Shown piece after piece: positions 55,331-64,000 of a stretch of DNA of 64,000 nt. Position 1 is the first letter of the stretch; the number at the start of each line of letters is the position of its first letter. The translations under genes and the position numbers were made by a program. Below the pieces are notes generated by a model. That model had not been told where the DNA came from. It did no database searches and worked only from the letters and a program-made list of their open reading frames with translations. Location: the NCBI GenBank assembly GCA_009731375.1, contig BJOX01000005.1, positions 34,143 to 98,142 of the forward strand, given 5' to 3'. This DNA is from Paulinella micropora. Its lineage: Eukaryota; Cercozoa; Imbricatea; Euglyphida.

Positions 55331-55855
55331 GTTGTTTGTTGATGTTTTTTACTGCTTGTATTCTTCTTCTCGTCCTCCTTCACCTCGTTTCATCCCCTTA
55401 ACTGCCCCCCCCCCCTCCCCCCCTCCCCCTCTGGACTTCAAAGTTTTCAATCAAAAGCCGTGACTGAGCTTAGCAATTAATTGTTTACGTAATTTTTCCT
55501 GATGTTATCATTGTCGGCGATATTTCAGTGGATATCAGTTACAAAAACAAATCTTTATCCATTAATTTTCAATTGCGGTTGAAATGAACATGTGACTTCA
55601 CCGGCCTGCATTATGTTGCAGCATGAATGTCTTAGTGGATTGGTGAAGTGAAGTCTTCCCTGCATGATTTTTATTAGTAAATAAAAACCATCCTTCTTTA
55701 TTAATAAGCAAAAGCTGCTTATTGACATGAATAAATAAGCAGTTGCACAAAAATTCACCAAATTTCACTAGGTTCACCAAACTTGTTTTACCGTTTCACG
55801 GCGGTGCAACCAAAGTATACTTTGACCAAGGTATATTTTTTCCGAAAGTTGACTT

Positions 55856-56167
55856 AATCTCCCGCTTGTTCCCGTTGATCCTGGTTGGGACTCAGTGTTT
55901 TCATCGCGAACGCACTATCGTCTCGAGGCAGCGATGATCCATAACGTTATCCTACCCGAGGACGCGGATATGTTTGCCACGAATAGTCCAATCCCGCCCG
56001 CTCCGGTGTCTCAGAGACCGGAGACGACCTATCCGGAGTTACAGGTTTCCAGGAAATTAAGCGACCGGTGGAAAATCGCCCCTAGGCGAGATTCCACCCC
56101 TTCGCCATTTTCACCATCTTCTCCTACATCATCCTCGCGAGCACCCTCGATATTTTTATCATCATAG
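55856..56167 (+). pseudogene. Element E: continuation of the NPYSR frame after G
   Basis: In phase with the frame ending at 50204 when one AATC is removed: LPLVPVDPGWDSVFSSRTHY, NVILPEDADMFATNSP, then a Pro/Ser-rich end at TAG 56165. E is not followed further. Confidence 0.55.
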
Positions 56168-57048
56168 TCGTCATCGTCCTCATATAGATTCGTCTCATAG
56201 TTGTGGACATCACCCCCCGAATTATCCGGTAAAAAACTTATGTATAGATTTCGTCTGGCCGGACACGTCTGAAATGCCAATTTGATCCTGGTCTTTTGGC
56301 GGCTTTTTGTCTTTGCGTCACTGAGCTAATATAACGAGACATCATTCTCTTTTTTGAGGACTGTGTTTGGTTATATTACCGACTTACTCTTCCATTGAGC
56401 TATCGTTGGGGATAGTACATTTGGAGTCCATAGCTAAAGGCTCATTTCTTTTCTGATCTGTCGTACAGACATCAGATAAGCACAAATTTATTTTTCGCTG
56501 ATCTGTCGCACAGACATCAGACGAAAACAAACATTCCTACTCATCCTCAAACAAAAAACTTACAAACAAGCAATCAATTTGTCACAAGCTGGCATAACCT
56601 TTAGCTCTTGTGCACATTTGGCTTCTGTGTGCTCTTCTACAAGACACCAGACCACACCTACTCCACTCCCTCTTGCTGCTTGCATAAAGCCAAGTAGGAC
56701 AAGTGCGAAACAAACATCAGACAAACACACAGACAGAGGAAAAACGAGCAAAGCACTCCCACTCTCTGTTCTGAACCATTTTCCTTGCATTTTCTCTGCA
56801 GAAACCAGAGGAGATTACACATCTCTCACACAAGAGCAAGACAAATATCGAAGCACTGTCCGACGACAGACTGACTTCTACAAAACAGCTCTTTTGACCA
56901 AACTATCGTTATCTCTGTGTAGGGCCTGACGCCCCATAACTATTTCAACAGAGAAAAGGAAGAAGGAGAAGAAGGTTGCATAGAGTGATAAGAATAACAG
57001 AGGAAAAAAAGAAGAAAAAAAAAGCAGACGTGACTCTCATAACATAAG
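56168..57048 (+). promoter_or_regulatory. 5' flank or LTR/leader region of element H
   Basis: No ORF supported. Two near-identical 23-bp imperfect palindromes (CTGATCTGTCG.ACAGACATCAG) lie at 56453-56475 and 56498-56520, a spacing suggestive of paired protein-binding sites. A purine-rich leader (56950-57045) precedes the Gag start. LTR borders cannot be set because the 3' LTR is outside the window. Confidence 0.35.
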
Positions 57049-59667
57049 ATGGAAGACGAGAATGAGCAGGCTGGTGTGACACCAACTGATTATGGTCCTA
57101 GTGAGGGAGGAGAGGAGCAGGAGACTCAGTACTCAGAAGAGAGGGGGGATAGAGATGGAGAGGAGAGAGAGGAGTATACGTATACAGCCGATGTAGAGTC
57201 GACAGGGGGGGGTAATGCACAAGAAGCGAGTGCAGGTCAGACTGGAGGATCTCCATTGACAGAGGCAGAGAGAGAGATGGAGGATGTTGGCCAGAATATC
57301 CCAAATACATGGGAACAGTTGGCTACATATGATGATGAAGAGTCCTTCTTCCTTAACTACCCAACCTATTATAAAACACACATCTACATTCCTTACGAGA
57401 AAAGGAATAGACCAGGACAAGGTCAAAGCAACCTCCTGATCGAAATTCCCGGCCTTGCGAAGCCTCTCTTCAACAAAGTGAGGTTTGAGCACGAAAGAGT
57501 GCCATTGCAGGATATCAAGTATGGCGACACTCTTACACTGTGCGACATATACGACATATCTGCAACACTCTACGCTGCTGTGCTCGTTGCGGAATTTTAT
57601 GAACGCACAAACATACAGTGGAAAAATAAACGCACAACTGCAGCATGGCTGTCTGTCTGTGGTGTCCCCACTGATATCAAGAATCTAGAAAGAAAGTTCG
57701 AAGGTAGAAACCAAAGTGGCATTGAGTTTGCCCTTGAGGCTTTTGTAACTGCCTTCACACGGGCTTACAACGAAATGTACAAAGCACTGAAAGACAACAC
57801 AAGGCAACATCCTGTTTACGAGGAGGTTGACCAGTCTTGTCAGGTGCTTGAACGCCTCACACAACTCCATAAGGGCCTCTTTGAGGGGAAGGAGCAAAAA
57901 CCAACATGGAAACAATGGGCCCACACGAAGAATCACACTCTCATTAAAGGCCCTCTCACAACAATCCCAAATAATAACAGAGCTGATAAGTCTTCCATGA
58001 GAGAAAAGGCACACTTCCTCTCTAGTGCCACAGGGCTTGCACAGTTCGTGACTCATCTAGCACGACAGGTGAAAGAAGAAGAGACGAGACAGAAAGAGGA
58101 GAAGGAGCAGAAGGAGAAGATAGCTGTGGCAATGGCAGTAGCACGGGTGGCTCCACAGCCAACGGCTCCACCTACCACATCTAACCCAGCTCCCAAGAAA
58201 GCAGGAGGAGGACCCACAGGAGGAGGACCCCAAGGGGGAGGGACAGTAATTAACTTGACTGACTCCCAGAAGAAAAAGCAGGCGCTGCAGGCAGCCCTAG
58301 CTAAAATCAAAATTGGGGGAGGGAGCCTTAAGCTCTATGCTATCACTGCCAATGAGGCTGACACAGAGAAGACCCTCATGACTAAGCTCAATGAGATGGA
58401 CAGATGCTTCCAGCAAAACCAGTGTGAGGTGGAGCAGGAGTATGAAGTCCTAGAACATCTCTGTGATCGATCCCTCCTTGGAGCTGGTTTTGATCGTATA
58501 ACTTACGAGAAGTACAGAGGAGAGGAGGAGCTAGCAAGGAAAGGTGGACATGCAGAGATGAGTTGTACTCTGGCCATTGCTGCCCTCATTCGATACTTTA
58601 AGGCAAGTGGATACCAACACTTGTGCACTGGCACATTGATTGGGTTTGAAATTTTCGACTTAGTATCGGAGCAGTTGCAGTCTGTCACTCAGCTTGCATC
58701 TGTCTTAACAAATGTGGGCACCCAGTACACTCTCTTTTATAACCACAAAGCCATACTCCTATATTTCCTCAGTGCTTTGCACGTCTACAACAAAAATAAG
58801 CTCACACTGCTCATGCAAGACTGCAAAACCTTCGACAAGGTAAAGCACTTGAACTTTTTGGAGATGAGCGTCTTTGAGGCCACGACTAAGGCCGTGAGCC
58901 CAAAAATGTTGTGGACCGAAGTAATGACCGCTTGTCAGAGGCTCGACAGCCAGACAGCATCCTTGATCGGTTCTGCATCGGCTTCTGCTCAACCGCAAGC
59001 CGCACATACGCAACGATCTCTAGGAAAGCGACCAAGAGAGAACAGTCGTGAAGCTAACACACCTTGTATTCGTTGGTGGGCACGGGCACAATGCTTCAAA
59101 CACACAAATAAGAAATGCCCGTACAACCACGATGTCGAGGACACCCGCATCCGAAACACACTCCTCAAGAACGTACGGTCGGACGAAACCAACACCGTCG
59201 CCGTTCTGCGCCGACTGCGCAAGGATCAGGGGTGGAAATTACAGGATGTCGCGGACCATGACCACGAACTAGCTGACGCGATCAATTCTCTTTTCGCTAG
59301 AGATGATCAGAAGACGGCAGCCATAGAAGCCGCAAGTAGAGGAAGAGGTGGAACACGAGGAAGAGGAGGAGGGAGAGGAATCAATCGAGGAGGAGGAGCC
59401 CCTTTCGCACGAGGCACATACACTCGCGGGGGGGAGAGAGGATTTGTGAGAAGAGGAGGAGGAAGAGGTGTATTTCAAGGTAGAGGAGGAGGAAGATGGG
59501 TTGGCCGAGGTGGATACGGCAGCGCAGAGCGCCCGTACTACAGAGATGGGGGCTGGGCAGACATCAGCTCAAGCTCGAGTTCCTCAGCACCACAGGCCTA
59601 TGCGACATCAGGCGCAACCACTACCGACACTGATGCCGACTCAGGTAACAGATTTGAGGTAGTCTAA
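57049..59667 (+). CDS. Gag-like protein of Gypsy element H, with CCCH finger and RGG tail
   Basis: 872 residues, uninterrupted. N-terminal ~90 residues acidic. Two globular, largely helical parts follow (about 105-345 and 440-640), separated by a coiled, Lys/Glu-rich helix and a Pro/Gly linker. A CCCH-type finger lies at about 680-700 (CIRWWARAQCFKHTNKKCPYNH, spacing C-x8-C-x7-C-x3-H). The C-terminal 130 residues are Arg/Gly-rich (RGRGG, RGGGRG repeats), a typical RNA-binding tail. This likely replaces the usual CCHC knuckle. Stop TAA is followed at once by TGA. The intact length suggests recent activity. Confidence 0.6.
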   Translation: MEDENEQAGVTPTDYGPSEGGEEQETQYSEERGDRDGEEREEYTYTADVESTGGGNAQEASAGQTGGSPLTEAEREMEDVGQNIPNTWEQLATYDDEESFFLNYPTYYKTHIYIPYEKRNRPGQGQSNLLIEIPGLAKPLFNKVRFEHERVPLQDIKYGDTLTLCDIYDISATLYAAVLVAEFYERTNIQWKNKRTTAAWLSVCGVPTDIKNLERKFEGRNQSGIEFALEAFVTAFTRAYNEMYKALKDNTRQHPVYEEVDQSCQVLERLTQLHKGLFEGKEQKPTWKQWAHTKNHTLIKGPLTTIPNNNRADKSSMREKAHFLSSATGLAQFVTHLARQVKEEETRQKEEKEQKEKIAVAMAVARVAPQPTAPPTTSNPAPKKAGGGPTGGGPQGGGTVINLTDSQKKKQALQAALAKIKIGGGSLKLYAITANEADTEKTLMTKLNEMDRCFQQNQCEVEQEYEVLEHLCDRSLLGAGFDRITYEKYRGEEELARKGGHAEMSCTLAIAALIRYFKASGYQHLCTGTLIGFEIFDLVSEQLQSVTQLASVLTNVGTQYTLFYNHKAILLYFLSALHVYNKNKLTLLMQDCKTFDKVKHLNFLEMSVFEATTKAVSPKMLWTEVMTACQRLDSQTASLIGSASASAQPQAAHTQRSLGKRPRENSREANTPCIRWWARAQCFKHTNKKCPYNHDVEDTRIRNTLLKNVRSDETNTVAVLRRLRKDQGWKLQDVADHDHELADAINSLFARDDQKTAAIEAASRGRGGTRGRGGGRGINRGGGAPFARGTYTRGGERGFVRRGGGRGVFQGRGGGRWVGRGGYGSAERPYYRDGGWADISSSSSSSAPQAYATSGATTTDTDADSGNRFEVV

Positions 59668-59721
59668 TGACTAGAGAAGGAGGGAGAAAACAGAACAACA
59701 TGCATTGCACGATACACCGTT

Positions 59722-60282
59722 GTGCAGGTCCCAACCAAGGGTACCAGTGAGTCTAAGAGCCCACAGCAGGCCACAGACCAACTCAAAGGTAGTACAATAC
59801 CAGTACACCCATCACGACAACAAACAGTGCATGCTGCTAATAGGCAGGCGAGTAAAGCGCTGGCAAAGAGAAAGCAGGCGGGCCCATTGCAGCCACAGCC
59901 GAAGAAAGTAAGAATAGAACCGGCAGTTAATCTTATCAACTTGCCGAGACAGACAATAGACAAGGAGGATGGAGGACATCAACCTCTCCTCACGGTCTCA
60001 AACAGAGAAAGCAAGGACAATCATCCTTCGCCTGTGAACAATACCCAAAAAGACATTACAAAAACGGCGGAAAGGGAGGAGGAGGCGAACCTCGAGAAAA
60101 GGATACAGATTTTAGAACACAAGCTCCTTGTATTGGCCTTAAAAAGTCACCGGCCAGATGTTTTATGCTATACAAACCTTTTTTGTGAAACATTAAATAC
60201 CTTTATAAACGTTGGTAATGATACAATGGCGAATATTAATATTGTCGGCCAGAAATTTACACGAAACACCATGAGTGGTTAG
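59722..60282 (+). CDS. Element H: linker and start of protease region
   Basis: Same frame as Gag but separated by two stops (59665-59670). A basic segment (KRKQAGPLQPQPKKVRIEP) and a coiled-coil (EREEEANLEKRIQILEHKLL) lead to FINVGNDTMANINIVGQKF, which sits where a retropepsin D-T-G loop is expected but reads DTM. Ends at TAG; Pol continues in the -1 frame, which is open from 60240. Confidence 0.45.
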   Translation: MQVPTKGTSESKSPQQATDQLKGSTIPVHPSRQQTVHAANRQASKALAKRKQAGPLQPQPKKVRIEPAVNLINLPRQTIDKEDGGHQPLLTVSNRESKDNHPSPVNNTQKDITKTAEREEEANLEKRIQILEHKLLVLALKSHRPDVLCYTNLFCETLNTFINVGNDTMANINIVGQKFTRNTMSG

Positions 60283-62183
60283 AAACTAATATGAAAAAAT
60301 CATCGGGCACCTTGGAAGGAGTTAGTAGTCGGACGGATATAACGGGCATCATCACTCTGAATTTTAAGTTGAAATCCGGACGAGTATATCGAGTGGACTT
60401 GTACGTTGTCCCCGAATACCACGGATCTGTTCTTTTGTCGTACGACCAACTGGCGACAATGAACGTAGTGATTGATTGCGCCGCCAAAAGAGTCATATAC
60501 GGCGTAGAGCCAGGAGAAGAATATACTGTCGACTCTCTCCATGCTATTGACTCATACGAGGCCCTACACCTAGGGGTAGCATCGGAAGGGAAACAGGTGG
60601 CCATTACACACGCATATGAGGCATATATGCCAACGGACGCGGTGTCTAAAGATGGTTCAAACCTGTCAGACAAGAGAGAGGCGGAGGTCTATACGGCTAC
60701 AGTCTCTACACAATGGGATAAAAAGTCGATAGACGATCTCATTGAAAAGAGGAAAGAGGAGATTATATGCATGGGAAAAAGGTGCCCATCGTTGGCGAGA
60801 TTTGAAGAAGGAGCAGGGGCCGATGTATATATTACCAACGGGTATTGCTTTCACGTAAAGGTGGAAGAGAAGGACAGACAGGAGTTTATACCGAGGAGAA
60901 GGGGACGACTCCCTGATATCCCGGCAGAAGATATTAAAAGCTTTATTACCGAATTCTGGGGTGACGAGCCTACGTGGCCGCGCTCACTGACAGAAGTGAA
61001 AAAGTGCCTGCGCACTCTTTTTGAAAATAATAAACCATATACGGTCATACTCCCGTACAATGAGAAGGCGATATGGGCGCAGGAGATACGGGACCGGCTT
61101 ATTGATCATCCGATACCGGTGCCCTCACGGAAGCAACACTTAGTGGTGGCTTGTCGTCTCGGGACTCGTGAGCAGAGCAGTGCATACAAGCGGAAGCTCA
61201 GAGACCAGGACAAGTTGAAATTGATTCCTCAAGCATTCACATGCTTCGATGGTTTCTACACCCGAAAAGCTCCGTTGCAATATGCGAGATTAATAGATAT
61301 GTTCGTAGGTCTGGCGGAGGACGACGAACCAGACACTGCCACATATAAAAAAACGGGAATGGACGATATATCAGAAGAAGATTTGGGCTTGGAGGAGGAC
61401 AGAGCACCCCTCAAGCACCAAAAGAGAATGTCAGAGGAGGAGTTTAAGGCGGCGACAGACGAGAAATTGGCAGGAGGAGCAGGTACGGAGAAGGAGAAAG
61501 AGGTTTTGAAAGAGAGATTGAAGGCGAACAAAATGACTTTTGACCCCCCTCAAGCGGGAGGTGTCAAGCCGGAAGACTTCACTGCGGTTATTTGTAAAAT
61601 ACCAGGTGCTGAGCCTTCCCCGGCGCCACGACGGGCAAATCTGAGTATACATGAAGCAAAGATCGCAGAAGAACAAGCACGGCAGTTACTCGATGAGGAT
61701 TTCATTGAGAGATCGACATCTCCAATAGTTCCCCAGCCGAGACTGGTGCCTAAACCGGGAGGAGAATGGCGCTTGACGGTTAACTATGCCCGCGTCAATA
61801 AAATTTTAGAGGAGGAACGAAATCCATTACCTACTCTTGAAGAAGGAAGGCGAGTATTGCGGAACGCCAAGCTATACTCAGTCATTGATCTGAAGAATGG
61901 CTTCTGGCAAATTCCACTGGATGAAAAGTCCAGATGGCTGACTGCATTTGTAGTAGGAATGGAGATATATCAGTGGAAAGTACTTCCGATGGGACTCAAA
62001 CAGGCCCCGGGACTCTTTCAGAAAGCGATGCAAAGCATGCTGAGTAGCAAATATGATGACCAGACAGAGGGAGGTTTCATGAGGAGAAGAGGACAGAAGG
62101 CGGGAGAGTACGCATTTTGTTACATCGATGACATTATAATATCGTGTACGCCAATACGATGGAAGAGCATATCGACCATGTAA
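60240..62183 (+). CDS. Element H Pol: protease end and reverse transcriptase
   Basis: The open frame begins before its first ATG (60291). Protease half: GRVYRVDLYVVPEYHGSVLL, MNVVIDCAAKRVIYG. A 350-residue connector follows, then RT: PRLVPKPGGEWRLTVNYARV, YSVIDLKNGFWQIPLD, LPMGLKQAPGLFQKAMQ and the catalytic CYIDDIIIS (about 62120-62145). A frameshift within ten codons of YIDD leads to the frame continuing below; this frame ends at TAA 62183. Confidence 0.8.
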   Translation, partial: YCRPEIYTKHHEWLETNMKKSSGTLEGVSSRTDITGIITLNFKLKSGRVYRVDLYVVPEYHGSVLLSYDQLATMNVVIDCAAKRVIYGVEPGEEYTVDSLHAIDSYEALHLGVASEGKQVAITHAYEAYMPTDAVSKDGSNLSDKREAEVYTATVSTQWDKKSIDDLIEKRKEEIICMGKRCPSLARFEEGAGADVYITNGYCFHVKVEEKDRQEFIPRRRGRLPDIPAEDIKSFITEFWGDEPTWPRSLTEVKKCLRTLFENNKPYTVILPYNEKAIWAQEIRDRLIDHPIPVPSRKQHLVVACRLGTREQSSAYKRKLRDQDKLKLIPQAFTCFDGFYTRKAPLQYARLIDMFVGLAEDDEPDTATYKKTGMDDISEEDLGLEEDRAPLKHQKRMSEEEFKAATDEKLAGGAGTEKEKEVLKERLKANKMTFDPPQAGGVKPEDFTAVICKIPGAEPSPAPRRANLSIHEAKIAEEQARQLLDEDFIERSTSPIVPQPRLVPKPGGEWRLTVNYARVNKILEEERNPLPTLEEGRRVLRNAKLYSVIDLKNGFWQIPLDEKSRWLTAFVVGMEIYQWKVLPMGLKQAPGLFQKAMQSMLSSKYDDQTEGGFMRRRGQKAGEYAFCYIDDIIISCTPIRWKSISTM

Positions 62184-64000
62184 CAGACATTTTCAGGCGT
62201 ATCAAACTATTTGGCCTGAAATGTAATTTGAAGAAATGTCAACTCGCAAAGACAAGCGTGACATATTTGGGGTACGAAATCTCTTACAATAGAGTCTCGA
62301 TATCCAAAGAGAAGAGGGAGGAGATCATGAGCCGGCAGAGGCCGAAGAATCGCACAGAGCTGCACTCATTTCTTGCGATGGCGCAATATTACAGCCAGTT
62401 CATACCCAATTGGGGTGCAACTCGGGCTAAGTTGGAGAGAATGATCGACTTCGGTGATTTTGAGAAGTGGGATGATGAAGCCTTAGAAGCGTACAACACG
62501 CTCAAAGATCTCATCTACAAAGATCCGAAGGATGGCGGACTCGTGCTGATGATGCCCGACTTTTCGAAGCAATTCGTAGTCGACACAGACGCATCAAAGT
62601 TCGCGATCGGCGCAGTCTTACAACAGGAAGATGAGGAGAAAAAGTTGCGCCCGATCATGTTTATAAGTAGAAAGTTGTGCTCGGCGGAGCGAAACTATTG
62701 TACGAGACAGAGAGAGGCACTGGCGGTGGTCTGGGCCCTCAAACGGTTGAGAGAGTATTTATGGGGTGGACCTCAGTTTATAGTAAGGACTGATCACCAG
62801 AATTTACTATGGCTGATGAATCATGAACAGACTGGCCGTCTAGCGAGATGGCAGGCATTCTTGTCATGTTTCAATTTTACAATGGTCCATCTACCCGGCA
62901 AGCGAAATGTTGTCGCTGACAGCCTCTCCAGGCTAGAGTTTCACTCAGAAGTGGCAGCTCTCGTATCATCAGCAGAAATGGAGGATCTATCCCCAGACTG
63001 CACATACGAAGTGCATCATATCGAGTCGATGCAGATGGCGAGAGGGGTCCGATATAACCGATCGGGTCTACGTCATAGCCCGCAAGGTCCGGATCATGGG
63101 ATATGTTGTACAGCACATGTCCTCGAGGATGCTGAGTGGTCCTATGAAGCATATGAGAATATGAAGGCGGAGATAAAACAAGAAGAGATTAAGCAAGAAG
63201 CATATGCGGAACCCCCGCAGGAGAACAAGGAGGAGTTAGACGAAAACCCTGAGAGGATAGGAGTGCAGCTAGAGGATGGGACTATCCACATAGCCTCACC
63301 CACTGCATGGAGACAGCAACAGGCTCTCGATCCGGAGTTCAAAGAGCTAATACAGCTATACAAGAACCCGAACGAGCTGAAAATGACGAAGGAGATTAAG
63401 GAGCAACAGAAGGAGATGGGGTGGAGAGACGGTCTCTTGTGGTACAAAGGCCAACACGGGCGCTATGCATCACAACCAGACAAATGGACTCTCTGGGTTC
63501 CTGAGAAACTCAGACACATCATTTTTGTCGCTGCTCATAACTGCCCACTACTGGCGCACCCGGGCCGACAAAGAACGCATATGTTCATTTCGAGACGATT
63601 CTGGTGGAAGAAGATGAAGGAGAATATTGATGAACAGGTCAATGCATGCATCCCATGCAAGACATCCAAAACACCATTGAAGGCGAATTTTGGCCTGATC
63701 GGGACTTTTCCTTTACACTTAGGAATGTTCGAGTTCTTACACACTGATCATGTAGGACCTTTCCCGGTCACGACGGAAGGTTACAGATACCTTCTAACGG
63801 CCATAGACAGAGCCACCAACTATGTATGGGTGGTCCCAGTCAAAGACGTTACGGGCGAAACAACAGCCAAGGCGTTGATTGACAGGATCATCTCACAGAT
63901 TGGGGTGCCGAGAAAAATATGCTCAGATCGAGGCTCTGACTTTAATAATGAAGTCATCGACAAGCTATCTGCATATTACGGCATGAAATGGCAATATGTC
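62141..64000 (+). CDS. Element H Pol: RT thumb, RNase H and integrase (runs off the window)
   Basis: Open to the window end. RT thumb: EEHIDHVTDIFRRIKLFGLK, VTYLGYEISYNRVSI. RNase H: QFVVDTDASKFAIGAVLQQ, TRQREALAVVWALKRL, IVRTDHQNLLWL. ADSLSRLEF and a ~190-residue acidic connector follow. The integrase HHCC domain is HNCPLLAHPGRQRTH ... CIPCK (63540-63660). The core includes FLHTDHVGPF and ICSDRGSDFN, so two of the DDE residues are visible and the third lies beyond 64000. Its frame is shifted relative to the RT frame, so this copy needs a frameshift or is defective. Confidence 0.85.
   Translation, partial: MVYANTMEEHIDHVTDIFRRIKLFGLKCNLKKCQLAKTSVTYLGYEISYNRVSISKEKREEIMSRQRPKNRTELHSFLAMAQYYSQFIPNWGATRAKLERMIDFGDFEKWDDEALEAYNTLKDLIYKDPKDGGLVLMMPDFSKQFVVDTDASKFAIGAVLQQEDEEKKLRPIMFISRKLCSAERNYCTRQREALAVVWALKRLREYLWGGPQFIVRTDHQNLLWLMNHEQTGRLARWQAFLSCFNFTMVHLPGKRNVVADSLSRLEFHSEVAALVSSAEMEDLSPDCTYEVHHIESMQMARGVRYNRSGLRHSPQGPDHGICCTAHVLEDAEWSYEAYENMKAEIKQEEIKQEAYAEPPQENKEELDENPERIGVQLEDGTIHIASPTAWRQQQALDPEFKELIQLYKNPNELKMTKEIKEQQKEMGWRDGLLWYKGQHGRYASQPDKWTLWVPEKLRHIIFVAAHNCPLLAHPGRQRTHMFISRRFWWKKMKENIDEQVNACIPCKTSKTPLKANFGLIGTFPLHLGMFEFLHTDHVGPFPVTTEGYRYLLTAIDRATNYVWVVPVKDVTGETTAKALIDRIISQIGVPRKICSDRGSDFNNEVIDKLSAYYGMKWQYV

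Larger units (their letters stand above)
50205..55855. mobile_element. Element G: 5.65-kb terminal-inverted-repeat element of mirrored low-complexity DNA
   Basis: The outer 29 bases (50205-50233 and 55827-55855) match as inverted repeats at 28 positions, starting AAGTCAACTTT. They are flanked by the 4-bp duplication AATC (50201-50204, 55856-55859). Subterminal TTTGGTGAA-type repeats occur at both ends. The interior holds a G-run and 30-N gap (50638-50667), purine-rich CAAGCAACAAG arrays, a short unique core, complementary GCTTGTTGCTTGTCG arrays and a long (GAT)n domain. No transposase is recognised, so it appears non-autonomous. Confidence 0.75.
39711..56170 (+). mobile_element. Gypsy-type element E (5' half), interrupted by piggyBac F and element G
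   Basis: LTR-leader-Gag-protease-linker-NPYSR domain in the same order as D, but strongly diverged. Coding continuity across G is exact after removing G and one AATC. No reverse transcriptase belonging to E is present: the element ends or is truncated between about 56170 and 56280. Confidence 0.7.

Overview
The window is nuclear DNA of a eukaryote. It has GT-AG introns, AATAAA signals, long microsatellites, interspersed LTR retrotransposons and a piggyBac-type DNA transposon, and no prokaryotic operons. I cannot name the species. The only host-type gene I can reconstruct is a plant/ZDP-like, kinase-less DNA 3'-phosphatase, which fits an alga or other protist but does not prove it.

Layout. 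1-4500: degenerate sequence dominated by (TAC)n and (CATA)n arrays, with two short assembly gaps. 4501-10907: a split gene of at least 14 short exons, plus strand, for a polynucleotide 3'-phosphatase. Its introns are filled with microsatellites, a 221-bp fold-back element and duplicated exon pieces, so no single ORF reveals it. 10908-11845: AT-rich, no gene seen. 11846-16392: a truncated LTR (R1) fused to a decayed Copia element (A) with a small membrane-protein ORF before its 3' LTR. 16554-39703: a Ty3/Gypsy-type element (D) with ~620-bp LTRs. D is interrupted at 27781-38765 by Copia element B (5-bp duplication CATCT), and B is interrupted at 31587-38109 by the younger Copia element C (5-bp duplication ATTAT). 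39704-56170: a second, divergent D-type element (E), interrupted by a piggyBac transposon (F, 46512-49440) and by a 5.65-kb terminal-inverted-repeat element (G, 50205-55855, 4-bp duplication AATC) made largely of mirrored low-complexity arrays. 57049-64000: a third Gypsy-type element (H) with an intact 872-aa Gag-like ORF and a pol that runs off the window.

How it fits together. The order of insertion can be read: D, then B into D, then C into B; E, then F and G into E. C has nearly identical LTRs (about 4 differences in 300 bp) and is the youngest. D and E share an order of domains: a conserved leader, N-terminal Gag domain, capsid-like part, zinc knuckle, protease, Ser-rich linker, then an unrecognised domain with the motif NPYSR..LR...YPYGAP. 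This suggests a distinct Gypsy-related lineage.

Most promising observations: the microsatellite-filled phosphatase gene with amplified decoy splice acceptors; the MYND finger and initiator-tRNA-Met-type primer site in Copia C; the membrane ORF shared by Copia A and B; the unrecognised D/E domain; and element G. All assignments come from reading the sequence; no database search was run.
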